64,000 bases of DNA from NCBI GenBank assembly GCA_017303395.1, contig JAFLBN010000007.1:1-64000 (forward strand), read 5' to 3'. A program made the translations under genes and the position numbers. The notes under the pieces are model-generated. The model made no database searches. It was given only the letters and a program-made list of their open reading frames with translations, and had not been told where the DNA came from. The stretch comes from Chitinophagales bacterium (GTDB lineage: Bacteria > Bacteroidota > Bacteroidia > Chitinophagales > Chitinophagaceae). Below are positions 27,079-35,637 of this stretch, piece after piece; position 1 is the stretch's first letter; the number at the start of each line of letters is the position of its first letter.

Positions 27079-27750
27079 CTATTTAAACCTAACCTGACAA
27101 ATCCATTCACAATAGTCAGTTTTAGTAATGTCATCAACGGCTACATAGGTATATCCCATCCATTTGGTAGGTTGTATAACAGCTTTTCCAAGGCTTTTGT
27201 TGATGGCCTGATATAATAATTCGGCACAGTACAATTTGTCATCGTTTGATATATCAAACTGCAGGTCGAATTTCTTGTGCTGGTTGTAATAGCCGCGTGT
27301 TATGCTGGCAAGGCTATCTACCTGAGCAGCTGTAAAATGATAACGCAAAATACCAATGCCACTGTTGTGCAATGGTGATGCCCAGGTTTGTATATTGTCG
27401 CGGCGCAGCACCTCGTCGGGGTTATCTTCCCCGCCAATGCTATGGTATATATAGGGTTTACCTTCCTCAATCAGTACTATGCCGCAGTGAGAATAGGTTT
27501 TGTCTTCCCTGTTTGCCTCCCTGAACATCTCGCTGGTCATGTCATTGCCGGTACGCACTACAATGTCTCCGTTTTGCAGCAGCGCTTCGCAGGAGTCTAT
27601 AAGGTGCAGATTATAAGGGTTGGCAGCCATAGCTGCAATGGAATGTACATCCCGTTTTCCCGCGGCTTTGTAGTACCATAAGGCTGCGCCAGCAGCAAGC
27701 AGGGCTGCAGATACAATCAGTAAGCGGGTATGTTTTGCCTTTGGTATCAA
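27079..27750 (-). CDS. YiiX/YebB-like permuted NlpC/P60 papain-like cysteine hydrolase
   Basis: 223 residues with an N-terminal TM/signal-anchor (LLIVSAALLAAGAALWYY). The catalytic region shows the permuted papain-like order: His in YSHCGIVLIEEG (~110), then Cys in KLYCAELLYQAI (~180), with a nearby GDIVVRTG strand at the domain start. Family members act on peptidoglycan stems or lipids in the envelope. The substrate here is not predictable. The stop lies 31 bp upstream of the DUF4878 start, so the two may be co-transcribed. Confidence 0.85.
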   Translation of the reverse strand: MIPKAKHTRLLIVSAALLAAGAALWYYKAAGKRDVHSIAAMAANPYNLHLIDSCEALLQNGDIVVRTGNDMTSEMFREANREDKTYSHCGIVLIEEGKPYIYHSIGGEDNPDEVLRRDNIQTWASPLHNSGIGILRYHFTAAQVDSLASITRGYYNQHKKFDLQFDISNDDKLYCAELLYQAINKSLGKAVIQPTKWMGYTYVAVDDITKTDYCEWICQVRFK

Positions 27751-27790
27751 TGTATTGCAAAATTAGCCAATAGTTTAGCTACTACAGCCT

Positions 27791-27798
27791 TAACTTTG
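27791..27798 (+). promoter_or_regulatory. -7 promoter element for the UbiD-family gene
   Basis: TAACTTTG matches TAnnTTTG and lies 55 bp upstream of the chosen start codon at 27854. Confidence 0.45.
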
Positions 27799-27853
27799 CG
27801 GGGCGTAGTGAACGATATGCGTGCATATTTGTTACTATATCGCAATTGGTATT

Positions 27854-29758
27854 ATGGCATATAAATCATTAAAGGCATTTGTAGATGCTTTGGATAAGGC
27901 GGGTGAACTGGTAAGGATTAAAACTTTTGTAGATCCTGTACTGGAAATAGCAGAGATAGCAGACAGGGTTTCTAAAACACCTGAGTGGAACAAAGCACTA
28001 CTTTTTGAAAATACAGGCACCGGCTTCCCGTTGCTGATAAACAGTATGGGTAATGAGCGCCGCATGTGCATGGCACTGGGTGTAGACGATCTGGATGATG
28101 TGGCAAGAGATATAGAAAGCTTGCTGAAAACAATCACAGCACCTAAAAATGGTTTGTTGGAAAAACTGGCCATGTTGCCGCAACTGGGCAAGTTTGCATC
28201 CTGGATGCCGAAAGTGGTGAGTGGACGTGGAGAGTGCCAGCAAGTGGTGATGGATAAGCCTGACTTATCGAAACTACCGATACTGAAATGCTGGCCAAAA
28301 GATGGTGGTAGGTTTGTTACGCTGCCAGCTATTCACACAAGAGATTTGCTGAACGGTACGCGTAATATCGGTATGTACCGTATGCAGGTATTTACCGAAA
28401 CCATGACGGGTATGCACTGGCATAAACATAAAGTAAGTGCACGCCACTATAACGAATACAAGAAGCAAGGGAAGATAATGCCTGTAGCGGTAGCGCTTGG
28501 TGGCGATCCTATATATACTTATTCTGCAACGGCGCCATTGCCTGAAAATGTGGATGAGTACATGTTGGCAGGTTTCCTGCGCAAGAAGCGTGTGGAACTG
28601 GTGAAGTGTATAACACAGCCTGAAATAGAAGTACCTGCTGATGCAGATATCATTATAGAAGGCTATGTAGACCCGAATGAAGAACTGATATGGGAAGGCC
28701 CGTTCGGCGACCACACGGGTTATTATTCATTGCCCGATTTCTATCCGCGTTTTCATGTTACTGCCATCACCCACAAGAAAGATGCGATATACCCTGCAAC
28801 TATTGTAGGTATACCGCCACAGGAAGATGCATGGATAGGTAAGGCAACGGAACGTATATTCCTGGCACCTATCAAAATGACGATGGTGCCTGAGATAAAA
28901 GATATGAACATGCCTGTAGAGGGTGTGTTTCATAACCTTGTAATCACTACCATAGATAAAGAATATGCTGGGCAGGGACAGAAAGTGATGAATGCCATGT
29001 GGGGTGCAGGGCAGATGATGTTTAACAAGATACTGGTACTGGCAGATGGCAAGGTGAAGATTGATGATTACAAGACATTGGCCAAGTATGTGTTTGATAA
29101 TGTGAATCCTGCAACGGATATATACTTCAGCCAGGGACCGATGGATGTATTGGACCATAGCTGCAGCAAGCTGGGCTTTGGCGGCAAGATGTGTATAGAC
29201 GGCACGAAGAAATGGGAAGAGGAAATGACTATGCCGCTTACGCCATTCAAACTGAATGCTGCGTTTAATGCTGCTGCATTGCAAAAGCAATATCCCGAAA
29301 TAGCATCGCTGAATGATAAGCTGGCGCGTGAATGGGAAATACCTGTATTGTTTGTTGCGATGAACAAACAACGCAAAGGGCATGTAGAAGAGCTACATGC
29401 TGCGCTGTGTAAAGAGCAAGGCTTGCAGGGCATCAAAATGATACTATACGTAGAGCATACGGTAGACGCTAATGATATAGCAGACGTGTTGTGGAGATTC
29501 TGCAATAATCTGGACCCTCGCCGCGACCATTTTTACGGTGGTGCAGATAAAACAATACTAGGGCTAGATGGTACAAGGAAAACAAAAGCATTGGATGGCT
29601 TTGAACGCCCTTGGCCTAATGTGATAGCTGCGGATGCTAAAACAATAGCAGTAGTAGATGCTAAGTGGAACGAACTTAATCTTGGTACACTGATAAAATC
29701 GCCATCGCTGAAATACCAGCACCAGATGTATGGTGAAGAAGCGCAGGTGATGGAATAA
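27854..29758 (+). CDS. UbiD-family decarboxylase
   Basis: 634 residues from the ATG at 27854 (MAYKSLKAFVDALDKAGELVRIK). An ATG at 27821 would add 11 hydrophobic residues not seen in the family. UbiD enzymes use prenylated FMN to (de)carboxylate aromatic or unsaturated acids. Visible are the N-terminal MGNERRMCMALGV, the central NIGMYRMQVFTETMTGMHWHKHK, and EGPFGDHTGYYS with the catalytic Glu/Asp network. In Bacteroidota this family often acts in menaquinone synthesis, but no other men or ubi gene is adjacent. The UbiX prenyl-FMN supplier is not in the window. Confidence 0.92.
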   Translation: MAYKSLKAFVDALDKAGELVRIKTFVDPVLEIAEIADRVSKTPEWNKALLFENTGTGFPLLINSMGNERRMCMALGVDDLDDVARDIESLLKTITAPKNGLLEKLAMLPQLGKFASWMPKVVSGRGECQQVVMDKPDLSKLPILKCWPKDGGRFVTLPAIHTRDLLNGTRNIGMYRMQVFTETMTGMHWHKHKVSARHYNEYKKQGKIMPVAVALGGDPIYTYSATAPLPENVDEYMLAGFLRKKRVELVKCITQPEIEVPADADIIIEGYVDPNEELIWEGPFGDHTGYYSLPDFYPRFHVTAITHKKDAIYPATIVGIPPQEDAWIGKATERIFLAPIKMTMVPEIKDMNMPVEGVFHNLVITTIDKEYAGQGQKVMNAMWGAGQMMFNKILVLADGKVKIDDYKTLAKYVFDNVNPATDIYFSQGPMDVLDHSCSKLGFGGKMCIDGTKKWEEEMTMPLTPFKLNAAFNAAALQKQYPEIASLNDKLAREWEIPVLFVAMNKQRKGHVEELHAALCKEQGLQGIKMILYVEHTVDANDIADVLWRFCNNLDPRRDHFYGGADKTILGLDGTRKTKALDGFERPWPNVIAADAKTIAVVDAKWNELNLGTLIKSPSLKYQHQMYGEEAQVME

Positions 29759-29776
29759 TGACAAATTGATAATGTA

Positions 29777-29809
29777 AAATACCTGCCGTTGCTGGCAGGT
29801 ATTTTTTAT
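29777..29809 (+). terminator. Rho-independent terminator
   Basis: AAATACCTGCC, a 6-base loop, complement GGCAGGTATTT, then TTT. An 11-bp stem lies 19 bp after the UbiD-family stop. Confidence 0.85.
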
Positions 29810-29854
29810 GGATGCAATAGAATGTACATATATTGTGTTCTATAAATACATTGT

Positions 29855-30256
29855 ATGAGCAACGAACAAAGGAAACGCGTAACAGGTATTGGGGGCATAT
29901 TTGTAAAAAGTAATGACCCTGAACACCTGCGCAACTGGTACAATAAACATCTGGGTTTTAATGCCAATCAATACGGCGCAACTTTTGAATGGCTGAAAGT
30001 AGAAAAGCCTGAAGAAAAAGGCACTACGGTATGGAGTACGTTCAAAAATAACTCAGACTATTTCACGCCATCGCAGAAAGAGTATATGATAAACCTGCGT
30101 GTAGATGATCTGGAATGGCTACTTGCAGAACTGCGCAAAGAAGGTATAGAACAGGTAGGTGAAATGCAGGTGTATGACTATGGCAAATTTGCGCATATAG
30201 TAGACCCTGAAGGAACGAAGATAGAACTGTGGGAACCTGTTGATGAGAAGTTGTAG
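29855..30256 (+). CDS. VOC-family (glyoxalase/bleomycin-resistance-like) protein
   Basis: 133 residues, one pair of beta-alpha-beta-beta-beta modules: GIGGIFVKSNDPEHLRNWYNKHLGF at the N-terminus, NLRVDDLEWLLAELRKEG in the middle, and YGKFAHIVDPEGTKIELWEP at the end, where E (IELWE) is the usual metal ligand. Substrate unknown; this superfamily includes isomerases, dioxygenases and resistance proteins. It is a single gene between the UbiD-family terminator and the nucleotidyltransferase. Confidence 0.9.
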   Translation: MSNEQRKRVTGIGGIFVKSNDPEHLRNWYNKHLGFNANQYGATFEWLKVEKPEEKGTTVWSTFKNNSDYFTPSQKEYMINLRVDDLEWLLAELRKEGIEQVGEMQVYDYGKFAHIVDPEGTKIELWEPVDEKL

Positions 30257-30342
30257 GTAAACATATTAATATCAAATTCGGTGTTTAAAAGGCATTTACC
30301 CAAATTGCTGTATTTTCACACCCGGAAGCAAAAACATTAATT

Positions 30343-31344
30343 GTGAAAGCCATTATCCCGGTTGCCGGTGCAGGTACCAAACTCCGCCCGCTTACTTATA
30401 CACAGCCAAAGGCACTGATACCTATAGCGGGTAAAACCATCCTTAGTGTAATAGTAGACCAACTGCTGGAGGCAGGTGTTACAGAGTTTGTGTTTGTAAT
30501 AGGCTACCTCGGCGAAAAGATTCAACGATATATTGCTAAAACATACCCAAATCTTTCTTACACCATTGTAACGCAGGAAGACAGGCGCGGTACGGGCCAT
30601 GCTATATGGCTTACCAAAGATGCAGTGAAAGATGAGGAAGTGATAATAGTGCTGGGCGATACCGTGTGCGACTATAATGTAAAAGATATACTGAACCACA
30701 GCACATCGCAGATTGGTGTTAAGAAAGTAGACGACCCTCGCAGTTTTGGTGTAGTAGAGCTGGATAATAAAGACATGGTATTGAAAGCAGTAGAAAAACC
30801 ATTGATACCAAAGTCGAACATGGCAATGGTGGGCATCTACTGTATCAAAGAAACAAAAGCACTGTATGCCGCGCTTGAAAAGCATGTAGGTAGCAAGCTG
30901 GATGAAGAAGGCGAATACCATCTTACCAATGCGCTGCAGTATATGATAGAAGGTGGTATTAAGTTTGAAGCCTTCAGGGTAAACAACTGGTTTGATTGCG
31001 GTAAGAAAGAAACATTGCTTTCTACCAATGCTACGTTGCTGAAAGAAATAAGCGAAGAGCGCGGCGAAGACCAGAAACCATACAATCATGGTACAAGCGT
31101 CATCATACCACCTGTTAGTATAGCAGAAGGTTGTAATCTGCATAATTCCATCATTGGTCCGAATGTAACGATAGGAGAATTTACCAATGTACAGTCTTCC
31201 ATCATCAAAGATTCCATCATCGGTTCTTATGCAGAACTGGAAGAAGTAGTACTGCATTCATCCATCATTGGTAGCGATGCTTTTGTGCGTGGACTAAGCC
31301 AAAGCCTGAACATAGGTGATAATACAGAAATAGATTTGGGTTAG
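30343..31344 (+). CDS. Sugar-phosphate nucleotidyltransferase
   Basis: 333 residues starting at a GTG codon at 30343, required because KAIIPVAGAGTKLRPLTYTQ must stay intact and no ATG lies upstream. Family signature: G-x-G-T-K-L-R-P-L-T-x-x-x-P-K-A-L near residues 8-24, VVLGDT-like VLGDTVCDY for sugar-nucleotide and metal binding, and DDPRSFGVVELD. The C-terminal part (~245-333) has left-handed beta-helix hexapeptide repeats (SIIGPNVTIGEF, SSIIKDSIIGSY). It makes NDP-sugars for envelope or exopolysaccharide. The sugar and nucleotide are not certain (glucose-1-P thymidylyl- or uridylyltransferase are both possible). Its stop overlaps the stop of the convergent gene by 4 bp. Confidence 0.9.
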   Translation: MKAIIPVAGAGTKLRPLTYTQPKALIPIAGKTILSVIVDQLLEAGVTEFVFVIGYLGEKIQRYIAKTYPNLSYTIVTQEDRRGTGHAIWLTKDAVKDEEVIIVLGDTVCDYNVKDILNHSTSQIGVKKVDDPRSFGVVELDNKDMVLKAVEKPLIPKSNMAMVGIYCIKETKALYAALEKHVGSKLDEEGEYHLTNALQYMIEGGIKFEAFRVNNWFDCGKKETLLSTNATLLKEISEERGEDQKPYNHGTSVIIPPVSIAEGCNLHNSIIGPNVTIGEFTNVQSSIIKDSIIGSYAELEEVVLHSSIIGSDAFVRGLSQSLNIGDNTEIDLG

Positions 31345-32246
31345 AGGTTGTATACATCTTTCGCTATGCGATAGGTGTTGCAATGTGCTGCAACGATGTG
31401 TTTTACATCGGGAGAATAACCACCGCCCATGGCTGCTGCTACAGGTATGTTATGTTTTTTGCAAAGATTGTAAACTATATAATCCCGCTCCGCACATTCT
31501 TCTTGTGTCAGTTGCAGCTTACCATATTTGTCTGTAGCTAACACATCTACACCTGACAGGTATAATACTATGTCTGGTTTTACAGTGTCAATCAGTTTAG
31601 GCAACGTATCATTCAGTATGGTGAGATATTCGCTGCCAGTAGTGCCATCTTTCAAGCCAATATCAAGATCGCTCTGTTCTTTATGAAATGGATAGTTGTG
31701 CTGCCCGTGCATGCTGAAAGTAAATACATCTTCCCTACCATTAAACAACGCCGCCGTGCCGTTACCCTGATGCACATCTAAATCCACTATCAGGATTTTC
31801 CTAACAAATCTTTGTTGCAAGATATAATTGGCAGCCACTGCAAAATCATTCAGCAGGCAAAAGCCCTCTCCTTTATCGGCAAATGCATGGTGTGTACCAC
31901 CCGCTACATTCAGTGATGCGCCATATTGCAAGGCATATTCCGCACACATGATACTGCCTTTGCAGATGCGTACCTCACGCTCTATCAGTTGTGCAGATAA
32001 AGGAAATCCGATTGCACGCATTTCTTTGTCGGTAAGCTGTAGGGTTTTCATGCGATGCCAGTAGTCGGCATCGTGAGTAAGCAGGATAGTTTCCTCATCG
32101 AGCGGTTCAGGGGCAAAGAGGGTTTCAGGTGTTATTATGCCTTCATGTAATAGTTGCGCAGGTATCAGCTCATACTTTTCCATAGGGAAGCGATGCCCCG
32201 CAGGTAGCGGGTGTGCATATAACGTATGGTAGGCAATTTTGAGCAT
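31341..32246 (-). CDS. Histone-deacetylase-family (AcuC/acetylpolyamine amidohydrolase-like) zinc hydrolase
   Basis: 301 residues from the ATG at 32246, giving MLKIAYHTLYAHPLP; an upstream in-frame ATG at 32264 adds MAIVLA. Arginase/deacetylase-fold motifs: AGGTHHAFADKGEGFCLLND (H-H active site), ILIVDLDVHQGNGT (zinc-binding D and H), and LYLSGVDVLATDKYGKL (third zinc Asp). It removes acetyl groups from small molecules or proteins. The true substrate is unknown. Its start lies 48 bp upstream of the tmRNA promoter, divergent from ssrA. Confidence 0.93.
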   Translation of the reverse strand: MLKIAYHTLYAHPLPAGHRFPMEKYELIPAQLLHEGIITPETLFAPEPLDEETILLTHDADYWHRMKTLQLTDKEMRAIGFPLSAQLIEREVRICKGSIMCAEYALQYGASLNVAGGTHHAFADKGEGFCLLNDFAVAANYILQQRFVRKILIVDLDVHQGNGTAALFNGREDVFTFSMHGQHNYPFHKEQSDLDIGLKDGTTGSEYLTILNDTLPKLIDTVKPDIVLYLSGVDVLATDKYGKLQLTQEECAERDYIVYNLCKKHNIPVAAAMGGGYSPDVKHIVAAHCNTYRIAKDVYNL

Positions 32247-32293
32247 AGCTAAAACGATTGCCAATTTAACAATATAAAGCGGTGGTTGTTTCG

Positions 32294-32301
32294 TATCTTT
32301 G
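32294..32301 (+). promoter_or_regulatory. -7 promoter element for ssrA
   Basis: TATCTTTG matches TAnnTTTG exactly, 26 bp upstream of the mature tmRNA 5' end. This leaves a short leader for RNase P removal. Confidence 0.6.
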
Positions 32302-32326
32302 CATTAGTTCTTTGAAAAAAGTACCC

Positions 32327-32691
32327 GGGGCCGACTGGTTTTGACAGCATAGGGCAGGGTAAGTAAGCATGTCGTGCGTTGGATAATTAGCACGTAAATC
32401 TGAATATTCAACTTTTGACTGGCGAATCTAATTACGCCATGGCTGCCTAATTAATTTAGCGCAACCATTATGGCCGCGGATGGCTTTGGCCTGTTGACGT
32501 CACCGCCGCCTAACTCAACTCTCAATAGGATAGCCTCGTGATGCTGCGCTCGCTTGGCGAAATTCAAAGCAGATAGGAAGTTTGTAGGTTTGTCCCGTTC
32601 CGGCTCTCTTCCGAAATCAAATTCAGGAATACACATGTAGAAAGCTTATTGGGCATATGTTTGGACGCGGGTTCGAATCCCGCCGGTTCCA
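32327..32691 (+). ncRNA. ssrA: tmRNA (transfer-messenger RNA), tag GESNYAMAA
   Basis: Rescues stalled ribosomes by acting as tRNA-Ala and then mRNA. The 5' end GGGGCCGACUGGUUUUGACAG and the 3' T-arm GGGUUCGAAUCCC with acceptor CGGUUCC pair into a 7-bp acceptor stem (two G-U pairs). The discriminator A is 32691 and CCA is not encoded. The reading frame ending ...GGC GAA TCT AAT TAC GCC ATG GCT GCC TAA encodes the tag GESNYAMAA, close to known Bacteroidota tags such as GEESYAMAA. Length is 365 nt, one-piece form. The 3' end is the edge of the accessory element: the antisense recombinase frame overlaps positions 32564-32691. Confidence 0.95.
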
Positions 32692-34216
32692 CTCTACGGG
32701 AAAGCAGATTAGAAAATTCTAGTCTGCTTTCTTTTTTTACAGCGAAAGTCTTGCTGGACGCGGCAATCAACAACAACACATTATTGTCCGAAGCGGTTCG
32801 AAACTGGTTATTTTCATAAATCAACTTTTCAGGGAAGGTCGAACCAATTATTTGTTGTTTTACTTCCAAAGCCGCACTGGTAAAGAGTTTATCGAGATTT
32901 GATAAAAAATAAAATCCGAACTCCATTACATCGTTTTCATCTTTTGGTTGTAGTTCTTCTATTGCATCTATTTTTAATTTCAAGCGATGTGCATCTTCTT
33001 CCAGTTTCGCTTTGATGGGTTGATAGTCAACAAAATCCATCTTGCCATCGAGCATTAAAACCTGTGCTCTTTCCATTCGCTGTTCAAAAGTCTCTAATTT
33101 GTTTTTTAATTCAGCCAGTTCTTTAGCTCTGATTTCAGCCTCTTCTTTATTCTCTCCTCCTAATATTAACTCCAGTGAACGATATACTTTGTCATTATTA
33201 CTAACGGCATGCAATACATCATTAAAAAGTGAGTTTGCTTCATCGGCGCGGAAGCGTTCTTTACAGCCGAACTTACAGTGGTAATAATAATACCTCGCAT
33301 TTCTGCCTTTGGATGCACTGCCTGTTAATGGTTTACCACATCTGGCACATTGTAAAAATCCACGCAGTGGTAATTCATCTTTTTGGCAGATCGTTATTGG
33401 CTGCTCTTTTTTCTTCCTGCCATTGAGTATATCCTGCACTTCATAAAACAGGGATTCAGCAACAATGGCTTCATGAACACCTTTGACTAAACTAGCAGGT
33501 TCATTTTTATGTGCTGTGACAAATACCTTACCTATATAGGTAGGGTTACGCATCATATACCAAAAGCGAGTTCGCCCTAATGGCATTCCTTTTTTATTCA
33601 GCATACGTCGTAGTTCCTCTATCTGGTATAAACCTGTTGCCATCATTTCAAAGGACTGTACTACCATTGCCTTATCTTTCGATGGGACAATGGTTGGTTT
33701 ATTGTTTTCAGTACGACCATGTTTATAACCATAGGGAGCAGAACCCATATAACGTCCTTCCTTCATCGCCTTACGAACACCAGCCAGTATATTCATTGAC
33801 CTACGATCATTCTCTACTTCAGGTGCAGTCAGATATAAAGCCAGCAAAAACTTCTGTTCTGGGATTTCCATATTCAATGGCTGCTCAATCGCCTGAGGCT
33901 CGAGTCCCAATGAATGCAGTTTAGAAATCATCGTATAAGCTTCCGGAGCATTACGAGAGAACCTGTCCCATTTAAGAAACAATAACAAATCTGCAATAGC
34001 TTTATTCTTTCGCTGAAACTCCAGCAATTTCTTAAACTGCGGGCGTTCGAAAGTCTTGGCTGAATAGTCTTCTTTAAAGAAAGCAACAATCTCAATGTTG
34101 TTAGCCGCACAATGCCTGCGTAGCATTTCTTCCTGGTGTGCGAGGCTGTGTCCTTTCTCTGCCTGTTCGTCCGTACTTACCCTTATATATAATATGGCCT
34201 TTCTTCTTTTCATCAT
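32564..34216 (-). CDS. Large serine recombinase (integrase/resolvase superfamily)
   Basis: Catalyses site-specific integration and excision of the element. 550 residues. The resolvase domain at 1-150 begins MMKRRKAILYIRVSTDEQAE with catalytic Ser14, and LLLFLKWDRFSRNAPE gives the conserved R-x-S/R residues. A recombinase domain (~165-275: GSAPYGYKHGR, RNPTYIGKV) is followed by a zinc ribbon (C-A-R-C ... C-x-x-x-C, ~287-322) and a coiled coil (~350-420). The last ~42 codons lie antisense inside ssrA; the end AGFEPASKH is a translation of the antisense T-loop. The protein tail would therefore differ when the element is excised. No excisionase was recognised. Confidence 0.93.
   Translation of the reverse strand: MMKRRKAILYIRVSTDEQAEKGHSLAHQEEMLRRHCAANNIEIVAFFKEDYSAKTFERPQFKKLLEFQRKNKAIADLLLFLKWDRFSRNAPEAYTMISKLHSLGLEPQAIEQPLNMEIPEQKFLLALYLTAPEVENDRRSMNILAGVRKAMKEGRYMGSAPYGYKHGRTENNKPTIVPSKDKAMVVQSFEMMATGLYQIEELRRMLNKKGMPLGRTRFWYMMRNPTYIGKVFVTAHKNEPASLVKGVHEAIVAESLFYEVQDILNGRKKKEQPITICQKDELPLRGFLQCARCGKPLTGSASKGRNARYYYYHCKFGCKERFRADEANSLFNDVLHAVSNNDKVYRSLELILGGENKEEAEIRAKELAELKNKLETFEQRMERAQVLMLDGKMDFVDYQPIKAKLEEDAHRLKLKIDAIEELQPKDENDVMEFGFYFLSNLDKLFTSAALEVKQQIIGSTFPEKLIYENNQFRTASDNNVLLLIAASSKTFAVKKESRLEFSNLLSRRVEPAGFEPASKHMPNKLSTCVFLNLISEESRNGTNLQTSYLL
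32701..32738 (+). terminator. Rho-independent terminator of ssrA
   Basis: AAAGCAGATTAGA, loop AAAT, complement TCTAGTCTGCTTT (one G-U pair), then CTTTTTTT. It lies 10 bp after the tmRNA 3' end, on the element side, within the 3' part of the recombinase gene on the opposite strand. The element, or DNA just inside it, therefore supplies the ssrA terminator. Confidence 0.85.
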
Positions 34217-34335
34217 ATTCCTGTTTTTAGGTTAGTTGTAAGGTTTATATAATAGTTGTGCTTAATCCTTACTTATGTAAAGATACAAAACATTGATAAT
34301 CAAATAGTTAAGTAAAAATAATAGGTGTTGATCGA

Positions 34336-34755
34336 CTAAGAAGCTGTCTTAGCCTTATGAACGAACACTAAGGCATTCTTATTGATGCGCTTCTTCGTTT
34401 TAGTGCTTCGGATGGACTCAAGCGTTGTAGGTGTATTATTTTCAAGGGTATGTACGACTGCGCCGGCAATCACATATAACCAGTCACGGATTTGGTAGAG
34501 CTCATCATCTGTATACTGGTGGTTTCGGTCATTCCATATTTTACGCAGCTCTTTAATCGACACACGGTCAGTAAAAATATCAGCTGTTTGATTTTGTCCC
34601 TGTTCCCTGTCTGTTGCAATCGCTTCGCGTAACAATTTGTCCTTCATTTTATCCATTCGTTTTATTCTAAGTGATAATTCTGTATAAGTGCTACAGTTGT
34701 TTTTAGTAATCCGTATGTAATCGGAGGGCAATGTTCCCGAAATCGGTCGAACCAT
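34336..34755 (-). CDS. Hypothetical protein of the element
   Basis: 139 residues. Not recognised. The start used here (ATG at 34755) abuts the last unit of the 10-bp repeat array. An internal Met (MDKMKDKLLREAIATDREQ, ATG at 34659) is an equally good start and would place the repeats well upstream. The protein is hydrophilic and mostly helical with DDELYQIRDWLYVIAGAVV, ending in a K/R-rich tail. It precedes the recombinase on the same strand, with 119 bp between. It might be a recombination directionality or regulatory factor, but nothing in the sequence proves it. Confidence 0.55.
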   Translation of the reverse strand: MVRPISGTLPSDYIRITKNNCSTYTELSLRIKRMDKMKDKLLREAIATDREQGQNQTADIFTDRVSIKELRKIWNDRNHQYTDDELYQIRDWLYVIAGAVVHTLENNTPTTLESIRSTKTKKRINKNALVFVHKAKTAS

Positions 34756-34791
34756 TGATGCTCTTTGATGCTCTTTGATGACCTTTGATGC
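34755..34791. repeat. Left 37-bp array of four 10-bp repeats (TTGATGCTCT-type)
   Basis: The plus strand reads TTGATGCTCT, TTGATGCTCT, TTGATGACCT, TTGATGC: exact 10-bp periodicity, one helical turn. The same 37 bp with a single mismatch lies in inverted orientation at 35829-35865, so each array has the same orientation relative to the gene it precedes (leftward genes here, rightward genes there). It is probably an operator or iteron for an element-encoded regulator. Confidence 0.85.
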
Positions 34792-34986
34792 TGTTCTTGT
34801 TACAATGGCTGTAATGAACCCGCTTAAATCCGTATTATATTGTAATAATGATGTAATAGACAGTAGTAAATAAGTATCAAAACAATGTATTATTGCAATG
34901 TGTAAAAATATTTGTACAATGTTTTAGACAGTTGATGGTAGTAAAGAATACGTACAATAATTTTGCAGTCTTAATAAGCGCTATCA
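34756..34986. other. 231-bp AT-rich divergent region left of the DUF4248 gene
   Basis: Contains the left repeat array, then AT-rich DNA with two TAGACAGT copies (34858-34865, 34925-34932), each followed within 15 bp by TAGTAAA, and two ACAATGT copies. The promoter of the DUF4248 gene is at its right end. No gene is seen. Confidence 0.55.
34958..34965 (+). promoter_or_regulatory. -7 promoter element for the DUF4248 gene
   Basis: TAATTTTG matches TAnnTTTG, 21 bp before the ATG. TTG at 34932-34934 is a candidate -33 part (23-bp spacing). Confidence 0.5.
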
Positions 34987-35193
34987 ATGTTTGAGATTAA
35001 ACCGTATACCCGTAAAGAGCTAGCCTACATCTATTTCCCAAACAGTTTTACTCCTAAAAGTGCATGTTTGAGTTTTCGAAGATTGCTTGAAAAATGTCCC
35101 AAAGGCATCGAGTTAAAAAAGACAATACAATACAAAAAGCACTTATCTACACCAGATGTAGAAGCTATCGTTGAAATTGTTGGTCGACCTTGA
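34987..35193 (+). CDS. DUF4248-family small protein (putative DNA-binding regulator)
   Basis: 68 residues. It matches the DUF4248 family common in Bacteroides mobile elements: YTRKELAYIYFPNS at the N-terminus, a middle CLSFRRLLEKCP segment, and LSTPDVEAIVEIVGRP at the end, matching the family's F-T-P-x-x-V-x-x-I-x-x-x-L/V-G-x-P. The layout suggests a small helix-turn-helix protein. It lies between the two 10-bp repeat arrays and directly before a strong terminator and a cluster of TGTAGCA repeats, so it is a candidate for binding one of these repeat sets. That binding is inference. Confidence 0.85.
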   Translation: MFEIKPYTRKELAYIYFPNSFTPKSACLSFRRLLEKCPKGIELKKTIQYKKHLSTPDVEAIVEIVGRP

Positions 35194-35259
35194 CGTACAC
35201 TATTTATTGGCCCTACTTTAAGTAAGCAATATACAGATGCTTTTGGGTAATAGATATTG

Positions 35260-35293
35260 ATAACCCGCTACTCTCGTAGCGGGTTATTTTTTT
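35260..35293 (+). terminator. Rho-independent terminator downstream of the DUF4248 gene
   Basis: ATAACCCGCTAC, loop TCTC, complement GTAGCGGGTTAT, then TTTTTTTG. A 12-bp stem with a clear U-tract. Confidence 0.92.
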
Positions 35294-35408
35294 TGTTTGC
35301 CTGAGTTGGTTTTTCGTTCTCTGCTTTAGCATGTCTGCCTCAAAAGTTTTCTAATTCTTTAGAAAGATCTGAAATAAGATCTTCCAAATTCCGCAGCACC
35401 TGAAAACC

Positions 35409-35637
35409 TGTAGCAATTTGTAGCATTTGTAGCAAAAATGCCCGAAAGTGAATGCAGGTAGAACTTTCGGCGTGCTACATCGCCAATTTATTTTAGCGAG
35501 CTCAAAACAAATTGTAGCAAATGTGTATATACAAATACTCTTATATTGCTACAAAGCTGCTACAGGCTTTCTGCTCCAAAAACAGGCTCAATTCCTTATC
35601 TGTATTAGCGTAGCGCTGTTTTGCTACAAATGCTACA
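35409..35637. repeat. Cluster of nine TGTAGCA/TGCTACA repeats
   Basis: Exact 7-mers: TGTAGCA at 35409, 35419, 35428 and 35513; TGCTACA at 35473, 35547, 35558, 35622 and 35631. Several are spaced 9-11 bp apart, about one helical turn. The left group points one way and the right group mostly the other, giving an overall inverted layout about 230 bp long. The pattern resembles replication-initiator iterons or multiple operators. Confidence 0.85.
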
